The notes below the pieces were generated by a model that saw nothing but the letters and a program-made list of their open reading frames with translations, searched no databases and was not told the DNA's origin. The position numbers were made by a program, and so were the translations under genes. 64,000 nt of DNA from Miltoncostaea sp050250915 (GTDB lineage: Bacteria; Actinomycetota; Thermoleophilia; Miltoncostaeales; Miltoncostaeaceae): assembly GCA_050250915.1 (NCBI GenBank), contig JBFWNT010000007.1, forward strand, positions 1 to 64,000, read 5' to 3'. Below, in pieces: positions 54,988 to 62,665 of the stretch (the stretch's first letter is position 1; each line of letters starts with the position of its first letter).

Positions 54988-55976
54988 GCTGGGAACTCCC
55001 GGACGCGGAGGTCCGCGGGCCACTCGTCCCAGTCGCCCCCGTGGTTGTCGCGGAAGCGCGGCAGGTCGATCAGCTCCGGGCCGTGCTGGTCGGTGCCGCC
55101 GATGCGTCGGGCTGGCCGCCGCCCCAGCTGCTTCACGAACACGGGGACGCCCGCGGCGTGACCCTGCTCGACGAGGCTCCGCGCCCAGGCGAGGTCCATG
55201 GGCCGGGCCTGCGGGCCGGACTCCCCGCCGACAATGACCCAGTCGACCGCCGGCAGCACGTCGTCGGGGCCGGCGACGTGGCCCGTGAGGGCGTCGAGGT
55301 ACGCGCCGGGCATCACCACGCGGTTGGGGGCGGTGCCGTGCACCTCCGGCGCGATGAGCTCTATCTGGCGCAGGTTCACCGCCTCCAGCAGCGGCTCGCA
55401 GCTGAGGAACCGGCAGACCGCCGGCGTGTCGAGCAGCAGCGGGATCCGCTCGTCGGCGCGCTGCTGGTCCTCCACGCTGACGCCGAGCCACACGTTCGGC
55501 AGGGGCCAACCGGGCCAGTCCTCCGCGGCCATCCGCTCGCAGCCGGGCACCCGGTCCATCACCGGCGCCCAGTGAACCCAGCCCTCGCGGAGCCGGTGGT
55601 CGAACCAGTCGCGCATCCGCTCCGGCCGCTTGGTGAGCACCTGGAAGGTGTGGCGCTGGGCGCGGGCCATCACCCCGAACACGTCCTCGATGAACTCGTC
55701 GGGGACGTCCTCGTGGAACAGGTCGCTCATGCTGTTCACGAACACGCGCCGCGGCTTGCGCCAGCTGAGCGGCTGCTCGAGGCGGTCGGGGTGGACCTGG
55801 ACGTCGGTGAAACGGCGGGGGCGAGCCGAGAACGTGTCCTCGACCGGCGGGTACTGGCTGGCCCAGAAGCGGTCTGCGACGCCCTCGGCGTAGCAGTGCT
55901 TGCAGCCGGGGCTGACCTTGCGGCACCCGGTGACGGGGTTCCAGGTCTCGTCGGTCCACTGGATCGCGGTTGTCAC
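54984..55976 (-). CDS. DUF5131 (phage Gp37/Gp68) radical-SAM-like protein
   Basis: The 330-residue product has IQWTDETWNPVTGCRKVSPG then CKHCYAEGVADRFW, a cysteine triad as in radical-SAM-like iron-sulphur proteins, plus TFQVLTKRPERMRDW, NVWLGVSVEDQQRADERIPL, and VDWVIVGGESGPQARPMDLA. The family is common in phages and plasmids; its reaction is unknown, but nucleic-acid or metabolite modification is suspected. GTG overlaps the RuvC-like stop. Confidence 0.85.
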   Translation of the reverse strand: MTTAIQWTDETWNPVTGCRKVSPGCKHCYAEGVADRFWASQYPPVEDTFSARPRRFTDVQVHPDRLEQPLSWRKPRRVFVNSMSDLFHEDVPDEFIEDVFGVMARAQRHTFQVLTKRPERMRDWFDHRLREGWVHWAPVMDRVPGCERMAAEDWPGWPLPNVWLGVSVEDQQRADERIPLLLDTPAVCRFLSCEPLLEAVNLRQIELIAPEVHGTAPNRVVMPGAYLDALTGHVAGPDDVLPAVDWVIVGGESGPQARPMDLAWARSLVEQGHAAGVPVFVKQLGRRPARRIGGTDQHGPELIDLPRFRDNHGGDWDEWPADLRVREFPA

Positions 55977-56512
55977 GCTGGTCCTCTCTCGATGGCTGCC
56001 CCCCGGGCGATGCCGAGGGCGTCGGTGGCGTCCTTCGCCGCGAGCCCGTTCATGCGGACCTCGTCCCAGCCGGCGCCCTTCGCCCACCGGCGGGCCCACA
56101 CGGCGACCTGATCCTTGCTGTCGTTGCCGTGCCCCTGGCCGAGCGCCCGGGCCTTCCACTGCGACACCCGCAGCGGGACGATGGTGAGGCGGGTGCCGCG
56201 CCAGACGCGCTGGCACTGGTAGACGGCGAGTGCGTACGTGCCGCCGCTGTCCCACACCGTCTCCAGGCTCGTGTTCGGGCCGTAGATGACGGCGCGCTCG
56301 ATGCCGACGCGGACGACGTCGGCGCCGGCGCGGTCGGCCTCGGCGTCGGCGCGGCGGATGGCGGCGGCGACCGCGGCGCCGAGGGTCATCCCGGGGCGCA
56401 CGAGGGTGAACGCATCCGCCCAGACGGGCTCGGGGTCGTCATGGAGGGTGACGAGGGCGAGGCCGATGCGGCTGGGCTGGCTATCCACGCCGAGGCACAG
56501 GGGGATGGTCAC
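55973..56512 (-). CDS. RuvC-like (RNase H fold) Holliday-junction resolvase candidate
   Basis: The 179-residue product has LCLGVDSQPSRIGLALVTLH (first catalytic Asp), VVRVGIERAVIYGPNTSLET (Glu), and AAKDATDALGIARGAA (final Asp pair), the acidic pattern of RuvC-like nucleases. It could resolve recombination intermediates before packaging. GTG overlaps the upstream stop. Confidence 0.8.
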   Translation of the reverse strand: MTIPLCLGVDSQPSRIGLALVTLHDDPEPVWADAFTLVRPGMTLGAAVAAAIRRADAEADRAGADVVRVGIERAVIYGPNTSLETVWDSGGTYALAVYQCQRVWRGTRLTIVPLRVSQWKARALGQGHGNDSKDQVAVWARRWAKGAGWDEVRMNGLAAKDATDALGIARGAAIERGPA

Positions 56513-56613
56513 CTGCCGCGCTCCCCGTGGATGAGGGCGACGAACAGGCGGACGCCGATGACGATGGCGGCGAGGATGGCGAGGGCGCCGACGATCGCGA
56601 GGGCGTCGATCAC
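56509..56613 (-). CDS. 34-residue membrane miniprotein
   Basis: Read from sequence: GTG 56613 overlaps the upstream TGA (GTGA) and its own TGA overlaps the RuvC-like GTG. VIDALAIVGALAILAAIVIG is one membrane helix followed by a basic end (HGERGR). Double overlap supports expression. Confidence 0.6.
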   Translation of the reverse strand: MIDALAIVGALAILAAIVIGVRLFVALIHGERGR

Positions 56614-56828
56614 GAGCCCACCTCCAGGGTCGCGGCGGTCGCCTCATGGAGGCGCTCCGCGCGCAGCCGCAGCCGCTCAGCGGCCCACTCCCGCCACGCC
56701 GTCAGATGGTCATCCGGCCCACCGCACACGTCGGCTGGGACGTCTGCCCCCGTCTGCCCACCACCAACACCGCCCTGATCTGGCTCCCCACCTGGGATGC
56801 GGCCATCGGGCGGAGGAACCAGCTCTTC
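56610..56828 (-). pseudogene. 3' part of a phage ORF split by integration
   Basis: These 72 codons plus stop continue, in the excised phage, the frame begun at 16955: EELVPPPDGRIPGGEPDQGG ... DHLTAWREWAAERLRLRAER ... ATLEVGS. The final segment is a convincing amphipathic helix and the TGA overlaps the next GTG as elsewhere in the unit. In the lysogen the frame is open leftward from host DNA (…PPWTLEEL) for at least 60 bases but I see no proper start. The phage gene is therefore interrupted during lysogeny. Confidence 0.55.
56741..56760 (+). repeat. Integrase arm-type site candidates, right
   Basis: CGTCTGCCCC and CGTCTGCCCA stand head to tail, ending 55 bp inside the right core. They match the left-end repeats at 16944 and 16956. 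Confidence 0.6.
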
Positions 56829-56830
56829 TA
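56816..56830 (+). other. attR: attR core
   Basis: GAACCAGCTCTTCTA is identical to 16889-16903. The bases before it are phage-derived and differ from prs; the G after it is host-derived, so the pre-integration prs stop was probably TAG. Confidence 0.9.
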
Positions 56831-56834
56831 GCGT

Positions 56835-56852
56835 CCACGGGGGCCCCCGTGG
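56835..56852 (+). terminator. 18-bp palindrome, probable original prs terminator
   Basis: CCACGGGGGCCCCCGTGG is a perfect inverted repeat starting four bases after attR. Before integration it stood directly behind prs. It lacks a T-run, so it may act as a bidirectional or Rho-aided terminator. The phage has moved it 40 kb from its gene. Confidence 0.55.
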
Positions 56853-56923
56853 GGGTTCGCCGCAAGGGCGATCGTCCGTTTCCCTGACGCCCGGTCCCGC
56901 GCCCGGAGCGATGATGCGGCGTC

Positions 56924-58564
56924 ATGAGGGCACCGCGATTCGCGATGGGGCTCGCGGCGGGGGCGCTGGCCGCCATCGGGGCGGGGGCCGCCCACGGGGC
57001 CACTCCGAGGTGGCACCCGCCCGTGGCGATCTCCCCTCAGGGCAGCAATCCGGCTCGGCCGGCGGTGGCCCTGGCCTCGCGGGGGGAGGCGATCGCGGCG
57101 TGGCGTGCGTCCTCCCGGGGGCGCGTCCGGGTGGAGGTGCGCGTCCGCCGAGGCCTGCGCGCCCCCTGGAGTGCCGCGCACGTCCTCGCGACGCGGTCGG
57201 TGTCGACGTCGCAGCCGCTCTCGAACCCCGCCGTGGCGATGAACGCCCGTGGCGACGCCGTGGTGCTCTGGCAGGTGGCGCAGGGCCCGCTGCGGTCGGC
57301 GGTCCGCCGCGGCTGGACGGGGTCGTGGCGCACGGCGACCGTGCCGGCCCCGCCGGCGGGCGCGGACCCGGACGCCGCCTTCGCCACGCCCCGGCTCGCC
57401 ATCGCCCCCGACGGCGCCGCGGTGGCGCTCTGGACCGCCCAGGAGACCGGCGCGTGGGCCGCGCGGGGCGCGCTCCTCGCGGCCGGGGCGCGGACGTGGC
57501 AGGAGACCCCGGCCCCGCCGCTGGACCCGGCGCTCCCGGCGCCGCCCCGGTACGGGCCCCCGCGGATCGCCGTGGGACCCGCCGGCGACGCGGTGGTCGT
57601 CTGGACGGCCCCCTCGTCCGTCCCGGGCCCCGGTGGCTCCGCGCTGCGCGTCGTCCGCCGGATCGGCACGGGTCCCTGGGGCGCGCCCGTGACGCCGGCC
57701 GACCCGGTCGGGAGGGCGGGCGAGCCCGCCGTGAGCGCGAACGGGCGCGTCGCCGTGGTCTGGACCGGGGCCGAGGCCACCCCGCCCTCGCCGGTGCAGG
57801 TCGCGGTCGGCGAGCCGGGCGCCGCCGGGCTCGGGGCGCCGGATGCGATCCCGGCTGCGGCGTGGGAGACGGCCTCGGCGGTCAACTCGCGCGGCGACGT
57901 GCTGGTGGCCTGGAGCGGGTTGAACGAGGGCGCGGCGCACGCGGCGGTCCGGCCGGCCGGCGGCGCCTGGGGCGCGACGATGACCGCCGAGGGCGGGATC
58001 GCCCCGACGATCGGATACGAGGGCGCCCCGGTGGCGCTCGACGAGGCCGGGACCGCGCACGTCGGCACGTTCTTCGCCGATCCGGACGCGCAGGCGCACG
58101 AGTGGCCGTTCTCGGTGGTCACCGGCACGGCACGCGGCTGGGCGGCCCCGCGGCGCGTCTCGTACGGCGGCGGCGACGGCGCCATCGCGACGGCGCCCGG
58201 CGGCACGGCGATCGTCCTCGCCCGCGGCGAGCCGGGGACCATCTGGGCGGCGAGCTACGACGCCCTCCCGGACGTCCGCGTGACCGCACGGCTCCACGGC
58301 CGGCGGAGCGCCGGCCGGCGGGTCGTCTGCTGGACCGTCCGGGTGCGGAACGCCGGCCGGATCGCCGCGCAGGGCGTGCGCCTGCGCCTGCGGCCCCGTC
58401 CCGGCCGCCCGGCCCTGCGGCGGCTCGGGCGCCTGGCGCCGGGCGCGACGCGGACGATCGTGATCGTGGTCCGGCTCCCGCGCGGGCCGGGGGCGGTGAG
58501 CCTCCAGGCGACCGTCTCCGCCGGCGGGATGCCGCCCGTGTGGGTGCGCCGGGCGCTGCCCTAG
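56924..58564 (+). CDS. Secreted repeat protein, beta-propeller-like
   Basis: The 546-residue product has a signal peptide (MRAPRFAMGLAAGALAAIGA), then about eight repeats of the type P-x-V-A-x-x-x-x-G-x-A-V-x-x-W (NPAVAMNARGDAVVLWQV; TPRLAIAPDGAAVALWTA; GPPRIAVGPAGDAVVVWTAP), suggesting a propeller. A CARDB/DUF11-like C-terminal domain (RVVCWTVRVRNAGRIAAQG) follows. No enzyme motif. It is the first host gene after the prophage. Confidence 0.72.
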   Translation: MRAPRFAMGLAAGALAAIGAGAAHGATPRWHPPVAISPQGSNPARPAVALASRGEAIAAWRASSRGRVRVEVRVRRGLRAPWSAAHVLATRSVSTSQPLSNPAVAMNARGDAVVLWQVAQGPLRSAVRRGWTGSWRTATVPAPPAGADPDAAFATPRLAIAPDGAAVALWTAQETGAWAARGALLAAGARTWQETPAPPLDPALPAPPRYGPPRIAVGPAGDAVVVWTAPSSVPGPGGSALRVVRRIGTGPWGAPVTPADPVGRAGEPAVSANGRVAVVWTGAEATPPSPVQVAVGEPGAAGLGAPDAIPAAAWETASAVNSRGDVLVAWSGLNEGAAHAAVRPAGGAWGATMTAEGGIAPTIGYEGAPVALDEAGTAHVGTFFADPDAQAHEWPFSVVTGTARGWAAPRRVSYGGGDGAIATAPGGTAIVLARGEPGTIWAASYDALPDVRVTARLHGRRSAGRRVVCWTVRVRNAGRIAAQGVRLRLRPRPGRPALRRLGRLAPGATRTIVIVVRLPRGPGAVSLQATVSAGGMPPVWVRRALP

Positions 58565-59520
58565 GCGGGGGCCCCGGGGCGCCGGGCCAGGGCGGGGAGC
58601 GTCTGGCGCATCGAGACCATGATGTCCCGCTGGATCACGTCCATGAACACGCGCGCGATCCCGTCCTCCGCGGCGAAGAGCCGTTCGAACGGCTCGCGGG
58701 GCAGCACGAGCAGCAGCGACCGCTCCCGCGCGATCGCGGTGACCGGCGACGGCAGGCCGTCGATGAGGCCCTCGTAGCCGAAGAGCCGCCCCGGCCCCGC
58801 CAGGCCCACGCGCACGCGCCGCCCGCCGCGCACCATCACCTTCTCCACGGCGCCGTTGATCGTGAGGAAGCACGCCGACGCCTCCGCGCCCTCGGCCACC
58901 AGCGTCCGCCCCGGCGGGCACCGCGCGTACCGCCCGGACGTGAGGAACCCCCAGACGGCGAGCGGGTCGAAGTCGTGGAACGTCGCCATCCTCCGCAGGT
59001 AGCGGCTGTCGGGCGGCGTGCAGTACTCCAGCTCCGCGTCGGCGGCCGGCGCCGGCCCGCCCTCGGGGAGCGGGTCCGCCAGGCTCGCGAGCTGGCCGCG
59101 CAGCCGCGCGGCGGACAGCAGCATGAGCCTGCGCCGGAGGCCGAACGACAGCGGGTCGCGCCGCGAGAGCAGGCCGGTCAGGTCGGTGCGCGACAGGGCC
59201 AGCACCGTCGTGGCCTCGGCCGCACGCAGCGCGACCGTGCGGAGCCCGCCGTCGAGCAGGGCGAGCTCGCCCACCATCTCGCCGGGGCCGGAGGTGCCGA
59301 CGTCCAGCAGCCGCCCGCCGGCGACGCGCACCGACGCCGTGACCGCGCCGTCGACGATGAAGGCCATCTCCCGGGCCTCGTCGCCCTGGTGCCACAGGAC
59401 CTCGCCCTCCTTCAGCCGCCGCCGGCGCATGAGGCGCGCCAGCTCGGCCAGGTCCGCCTGCCCCCGGTCCGCGAAGAGCGGGACCGTCGCCAGGAAGCCC
59501 GCGGCCTCGGCGTCAGGCAT
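58561..59520 (-). CDS. Protein with two cyclic-nucleotide-binding-like domains
   Basis: The 319-residue product carries two beta-roll cNMP-binding domains: residues about 10-125 (LKEGEVLWHQGDEAREMAFI, GPGEMVGELALLDGGLRTVA) and about 185-300 (YARCPPGRTLVAEGAEASAC, GRLFGYEGLIDGLPSPVTAI). The first keeps the G-E-L-A phosphate-binding pattern; the second has G-Y-E-G. There is no DNA-binding helix-turn-helix, so it is a sensor or partner protein. It overlaps the amidotransferase gene stop by eight bases. Confidence 0.82.
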   Translation of the reverse strand: MPDAEAAGFLATVPLFADRGQADLAELARLMRRRRLKEGEVLWHQGDEAREMAFIVDGAVTASVRVAGGRLLDVGTSGPGEMVGELALLDGGLRTVALRAAEATTVLALSRTDLTGLLSRRDPLSFGLRRRLMLLSAARLRGQLASLADPLPEGGPAPAADAELEYCTPPDSRYLRRMATFHDFDPLAVWGFLTSGRYARCPPGRTLVAEGAEASACFLTINGAVEKVMVRGGRRVRVGLAGPGRLFGYEGLIDGLPSPVTAIARERSLLLVLPREPFERLFAAEDGIARVFMDVIQRDIMVSMRQTLPALARRPGAPA

Positions 59521-60433
59521 CCAGGTCGCGGACCTCGAGCGCCACCCCGTCGGGGGTGAGCTCCGCGGCCAGCAGCGAGTACTCGGGCACCTCGGTCCAC
59601 GTCGCGTGGTCGGTGGTGAGGGGCTCCGAGGAGATGATCACCGACCGGGGCGGCTCGGCCTCGCTCATCTCCCAGCCCCCGTCCGACTCGGCGTACTCGC
59701 CGCCGATCGCATACCAGAGGCTGCAGAACGGGAGGTCCGTCTCCAGCATCTCGTCCTCGGGCGGGTACCAGCCGTAGTCGAACGAGAACCGGGTCGCCAC
59801 GACCGAGCGCCCCGTGCTGACGCAGAGGTTCACCGGGGAGGACGTGTCGATGCCGTGGGCCTCGCGCACCTCGCGCAGGATGCGCAGCGCGGCGGTGGTG
59901 GCCCCGGCGAGCGCGGTCGTGTCCGGGAGCCCCCAGGGGTCGTCGAGCTGCGACAGGATCAGCGCGTAGATCCACTCGGAGTCGGTGGTGCCCTCGATGC
60001 ACCGCGCCAGCTCCGGGCGGACGTGCTCCACCAGGGCGTAGCGCATGCGCGGGAACTGGCGCAGGTGGCCGTTGTGGGCCAGCACGACGCGGGCGCCCTC
60101 GAACCGGAACGGGTGCAGGTTCGTCTCGGTCACGACGGCCTCGCTGGAGTACGTGACCCCGCGGACGTGGGCCACCAGGCACGTCGGCGCCAGCTTCGAG
60201 GCCAGGAAGCGGAGGTTGCGGTCGAACGGCGGCAGCGTGGTGGCGCGGTACGTGAAGGGGTCGTCCGGCTGCAGGGAGGCCGGGTCCCACGCCTGCATCC
60301 CGAACCCGGCGAGGTTCAGGAACGTGTTCATCATCCGCGGGCTGTACGACTGGCGGACGAGGCTGTACTCGGGGTCGTACAGCAGGTTCCGCACCGGCAG
60401 CGGCTCGCCGAGGTAGGCAAGGACCCGGCACAT
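59513..60433 (-). CDS. Class II glutamine amidotransferase
   Basis: The 306-residue product begins MCRVLAYLGEPLPV, with Cys2 as the N-terminal nucleophile exposed by methionine removal. LVAHVRGVT, ETNLHPFRFE, VLAHNGHLRQF, and GTTDSEWIYALI are the conserved glutamine-binding parts. Standalone Ntn amidotransferases of this YafJ type release ammonia for an unknown acceptor. The C-terminal 80 residues are a family-specific extension. It is co-transcribed with the cyclic-nucleotide-binding gene. Confidence 0.87.
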   Translation of the reverse strand: MCRVLAYLGEPLPVRNLLYDPEYSLVRQSYSPRMMNTFLNLAGFGMQAWDPASLQPDDPFTYRATTLPPFDRNLRFLASKLAPTCLVAHVRGVTYSSEAVVTETNLHPFRFEGARVVLAHNGHLRQFPRMRYALVEHVRPELARCIEGTTDSEWIYALILSQLDDPWGLPDTTALAGATTAALRILREVREAHGIDTSSPVNLCVSTGRSVVATRFSFDYGWYPPEDEMLETDLPFCSLWYAIGGEYAESDGGWEMSEAEPPRSVIISSEPLTTDHATWTEVPEYSLLAAELTPDGVALEVRDLDA

Positions 60434-60526
60434 GCGGCGACTCTACCGCCGAGGGGCCCACCGGAGCCGCGGGCGGCGGGGCCGCATGCGCCGTAGGATC
60501 AGCCCCCGACGTCTCAAGGGGGTGGG

Positions 60527-60700
60527 ATGAAGCAGTTCCGCTGTGACGACGTGGTTCCGGGTTGCGCCTGGGTGGCGCAGCGCGAGGGGGAGGACGAGCT
60601 CTTCGGCGTGATCGCCTCGCACGCCCACGACGCCCACGGGATGGACGAGGTGCCGCCCGAGGTGGCCGACCTCATCCGGCAGGTCATCACCGAGGTGTAG
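60527..60700 (+). CDS. DUF1059 family small protein
   Basis: Read directly: 57 residues from ATG 60527, MKQFRCDDVVPGCAWVAQRE ... EDELFGVIASHAHDAHGMDE, with the DUF1059 signature (F-R-C-x-D-V-V-P-G-C and H-A-x-x-x-H-G-M). TAGGAT at 60494 may be its -10. Its 3' end overlaps the convergent PLP enzyme by 14 bp. DUF1059 function is unknown. Confidence 0.85.
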   Translation: MKQFRCDDVVPGCAWVAQREGEDELFGVIASHAHDAHGMDEVPPEVADLIRQVITEV

Positions 60701-61793
60701 GGAACACCCCGTCCTCGAGGAACGCCTCGAGGGCGCGGTGGTACGGCGCCAAGTCGAGCCCCTGCGCGGCCACCCACCCGTCGTCGTAGTAGGTGCCGGC
60801 GTAGCGGTCGCCGCCGTCGCAGATGAGGGTGACCACGCTCCCGTGCTCCCCGCGGGCGAGCATCTCGGCGACGAGCTGGAGCGACCCCCACACGTTGGTC
60901 CCCGTGGAGCCGCCGACGCTCCGCCCGGAGCGCTCCGTGACGAGCCGCATCGTCGCGATCGACGCCGCGTCGGGCACCTGGATCATCCGGTCGACGACGT
61001 CCGGCAGGAACGAGGGCTCCATCCGCTGGCGGCCGATCCCCTCGATGCGCGAGGGGCGCCCCGAGAACGCCCACGGCTCGCCCGCCCAGCTCGGGTAGAA
61101 GATCGAGTCCTCGGGGTCGACCACGCAGATGCGGCTCGCGTGCCGCGCGAGGCGCACGTAGCGGCCGATCGTGGCGCTTGTCCCGCCCGTGCCGGCCCCG
61201 ACCACCACCCAGGTGGGCACCGGATGCCGCTCCAGCGCCATCTGGGCGAAGATCGAGTCGGCGATGTTGTTGTTGCCGCGCCAGTCCATCGCGCGCTCCG
61301 CGAACGTGAACTGGTCCAGGAACAGCCCGTCGCGGCTCGTCGCCAGCCGCTGCGCCTCGTCGACGATCGTCCTGGGGTCGTCCACCAGGTGGCACAGGCC
61401 GCCCTGCGCCTGGATCAGCGCGATCTTCTCCGGGCTTGTCGAGGCCGGCATGACCGCGAAGAACGGGAGGTCGAGCAGGCGCGCGAAGTAGGCCTCCGAG
61501 ACGGCCGTCGAGCCGCTGGAGGCGTCCACGATCGTGGTGCCCTCCGTGATGCGGCCGTTGCACAGCCCGTACAGGAACAGCGAGCGGGCCAGCCGGTGCT
61601 TGAGGGACCCCGTCGGGTGGACCGACTCGTCCTTGAGGTACAGGTCGATCCCCCACTCCACGGGGAGGGGGAAGACGTGCAGGTGGGTGTCGGCCGAGCG
61701 GTTGGCGTCGGCGTCGATCCGGCGGACCGCCTCCTCCACCCACCCCCTCGACACGAGGGCTCCCCGGTCCTCCGCTGACGTGGTCACCGCCAC
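60687..61793 (-). CDS. PLP-dependent cysteine synthase / CBS-fold enzyme
   Basis: The 368-residue product has the fold-type II PLP core: HPTGSLKHRLARSLFLYGLC with the Schiff-base Lys, VDASSGSTAVSEAYF (substrate loop, S-S-G-S-T), VVVGAGTGGTSATIGRY (phosphate loop) and STGTNVWGSLQLVAEML near the PLP ring N. The start is GTG 61793; the open frame upstream is Arg-rich. It may make cysteine or degrade L-cysteine or a related amino acid; no met/cys partner gene is adjacent. Confidence 0.88.
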   Translation of the reverse strand: MAVTTSAEDRGALVSRGWVEEAVRRIDADANRSADTHLHVFPLPVEWGIDLYLKDESVHPTGSLKHRLARSLFLYGLCNGRITEGTTIVDASSGSTAVSEAYFARLLDLPFFAVMPASTSPEKIALIQAQGGLCHLVDDPRTIVDEAQRLATSRDGLFLDQFTFAERAMDWRGNNNIADSIFAQMALERHPVPTWVVVGAGTGGTSATIGRYVRLARHASRICVVDPEDSIFYPSWAGEPWAFSGRPSRIEGIGRQRMEPSFLPDVVDRMIQVPDAASIATMRLVTERSGRSVGGSTGTNVWGSLQLVAEMLARGEHGSVVTLICDGGDRYAGTYYDDGWVAAQGLDLAPYHRALEAFLEDGVFPTPR

Positions 61794-61959
61794 ATTGTTC
61801 CACGCCCCGCGCCGGCGGCGGCTGCGGCCCGACACCGCGCCTGCGGCGCCGGCACGGGGCGTACGACGATGCTCCCGCCGCGCCCGGGCGGTCACAAGGC
61901 GCCCGGCCCCGCCCGTACGCCGGACGTAAGCGGGCTTCGCCCGGCCGCGGGGAGTCGGG
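61794..61959. other. Divergent gap between the PLP enzyme and rplY
   Basis: About 200 bp carrying promoters for both sides. No other gene or RNA is evident; GGGCTTCGCCCGGCC can form a small hairpin. Confidence 0.4.
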
Positions 61960-61965
61960 TACACT
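61960..61965 (+). promoter_or_regulatory. Candidate -10 element of rplY
   Basis: TACACT lies 33 bp before the rplY ATG, with an AAAAGGA ribosome site in between. Confidence 0.4.
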
Positions 61966-61998
61966 CCCGCGTCGGCCCCGAAAAGGATCAGATCACCG

Positions 61999-62649
61999 AT
62001 GGCACACGTCTCCCTCACCGCAAACGCGCGCACCGAGTTCGGCAACGGGCCGGCCCGGCGCCTGCGCAAGTCCGGGTACGTCCCCGGCATCGTCTACCAG
62101 CCGGGCGGCCCGTCGCTCGCGCTCTCGCTGTCCGAGCGCGAGCTGCGCCGGGCGATCGCGGAGGGGCGGACGGGCGTCATCGACCTGACCGTCGGCACGG
62201 ACCGCGCGCGGCCGGTGCTGCTGAAGGACTGGCAGCTCCACCCGGTGCGGCTGGACGTGATCCACGTGGACTTCGTCGAGGTGGACCTGACGCAGGAGAT
62301 CGAGGCGCCGGTGGCGATCACGCTCCTGGGCGACGCGATCGGCGTCCGCGAGGGCGGCATCCTGGACCAGCCGCTGCGCGAGGTCGTGGTCAGCGCGCTG
62401 CCGGACAGCCTGCCCGACCACATCGAGCTCGACGTGAGCGGCCTCCAGATCGGCGACTCCGTGACCGTCGGCGACCTCTCCGCCCCGGCGGGCGTGACGA
62501 TCGTGACCGACCCGGTCACCGTGGTCGCGTCGGTCGTCGCGCCGACCGTCGAGACCGAGCCGGAGACCGGCGAGGAGGGCGAGGGCGCCGAGGGTGCCGC
62601 GCCGGCCGCCGCCGACGAGGGCGAGGGCGGCGGGTCCGACGAGGAGTAG
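61999..62649 (+). CDS. rplY: 50S ribosomal protein L25 / general stress protein Ctc
   Basis: The 216-residue protein binds 5S rRNA. The N-terminal L25 domain reads SLTANARTEFGNGPARRLRK, VPGIVYQPGG and VIHVDFVEVD; the C-terminal TL5/Ctc beta domain (VAITLLGDAIGVREGGILDQ; VSGLQIGDSVTVGDL) and an acidic tail (GEEGEGAEGAAPAA) follow. Length fits the Ctc form. The glmU-prs-rplY-pth-mfd order is a known conserved neighbourhood; the prophage and five host genes intrude here. Confidence 0.95.
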   Translation: MAHVSLTANARTEFGNGPARRLRKSGYVPGIVYQPGGPSLALSLSERELRRAIAEGRTGVIDLTVGTDRARPVLLKDWQLHPVRLDVIHVDFVEVDLTQEIEAPVAITLLGDAIGVREGGILDQPLREVVVSALPDSLPDHIELDVSGLQIGDSVTVGDLSAPAGVTIVTDPVTVVASVVAPTVETEPETGEEGEGAEGAAPAAADEGEGGGSDEE

Positions 62650-62665
62650 CGGTCGCGACCCCGGC

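Larger units (their letters stand above)
16889..56830. mobile_element. Siphovirus-type prophage integrated in the 3' end of prs
   Basis: The 39.9-kb element is bounded by identical 15-bp cores and carries a tyrosine integrase at the left end, an XRE repressor, terminase, portal, HK97 protease and capsid, tail tube, frameshifted tail chaperone, tape measure, distal tail proteins, CHAP endolysin and a holin candidate. All modules needed for a tailed phage seem present and unbroken, so it may be inducible. Nearly everything runs leftward. Host housekeeping synteny (glmU-prs before, rplY-pth-mfd after) supports the boundaries. Confidence 0.93.

Noticed and set aside
56646..56831. Plus-strand frame ending in RNQLF at attR
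   Set aside because: The similarity to the Prs C-terminus comes only from the shared 15-bp core; the rest is antisense to the split phage ORF.
56797..59559. Giant open frames on both strands over the secreted repeat protein and the CNB gene
   Set aside because: Composition is low-complexity Arg/Gly/Pro and no domain is visible; the 546-residue and 319-residue genes explain the region.
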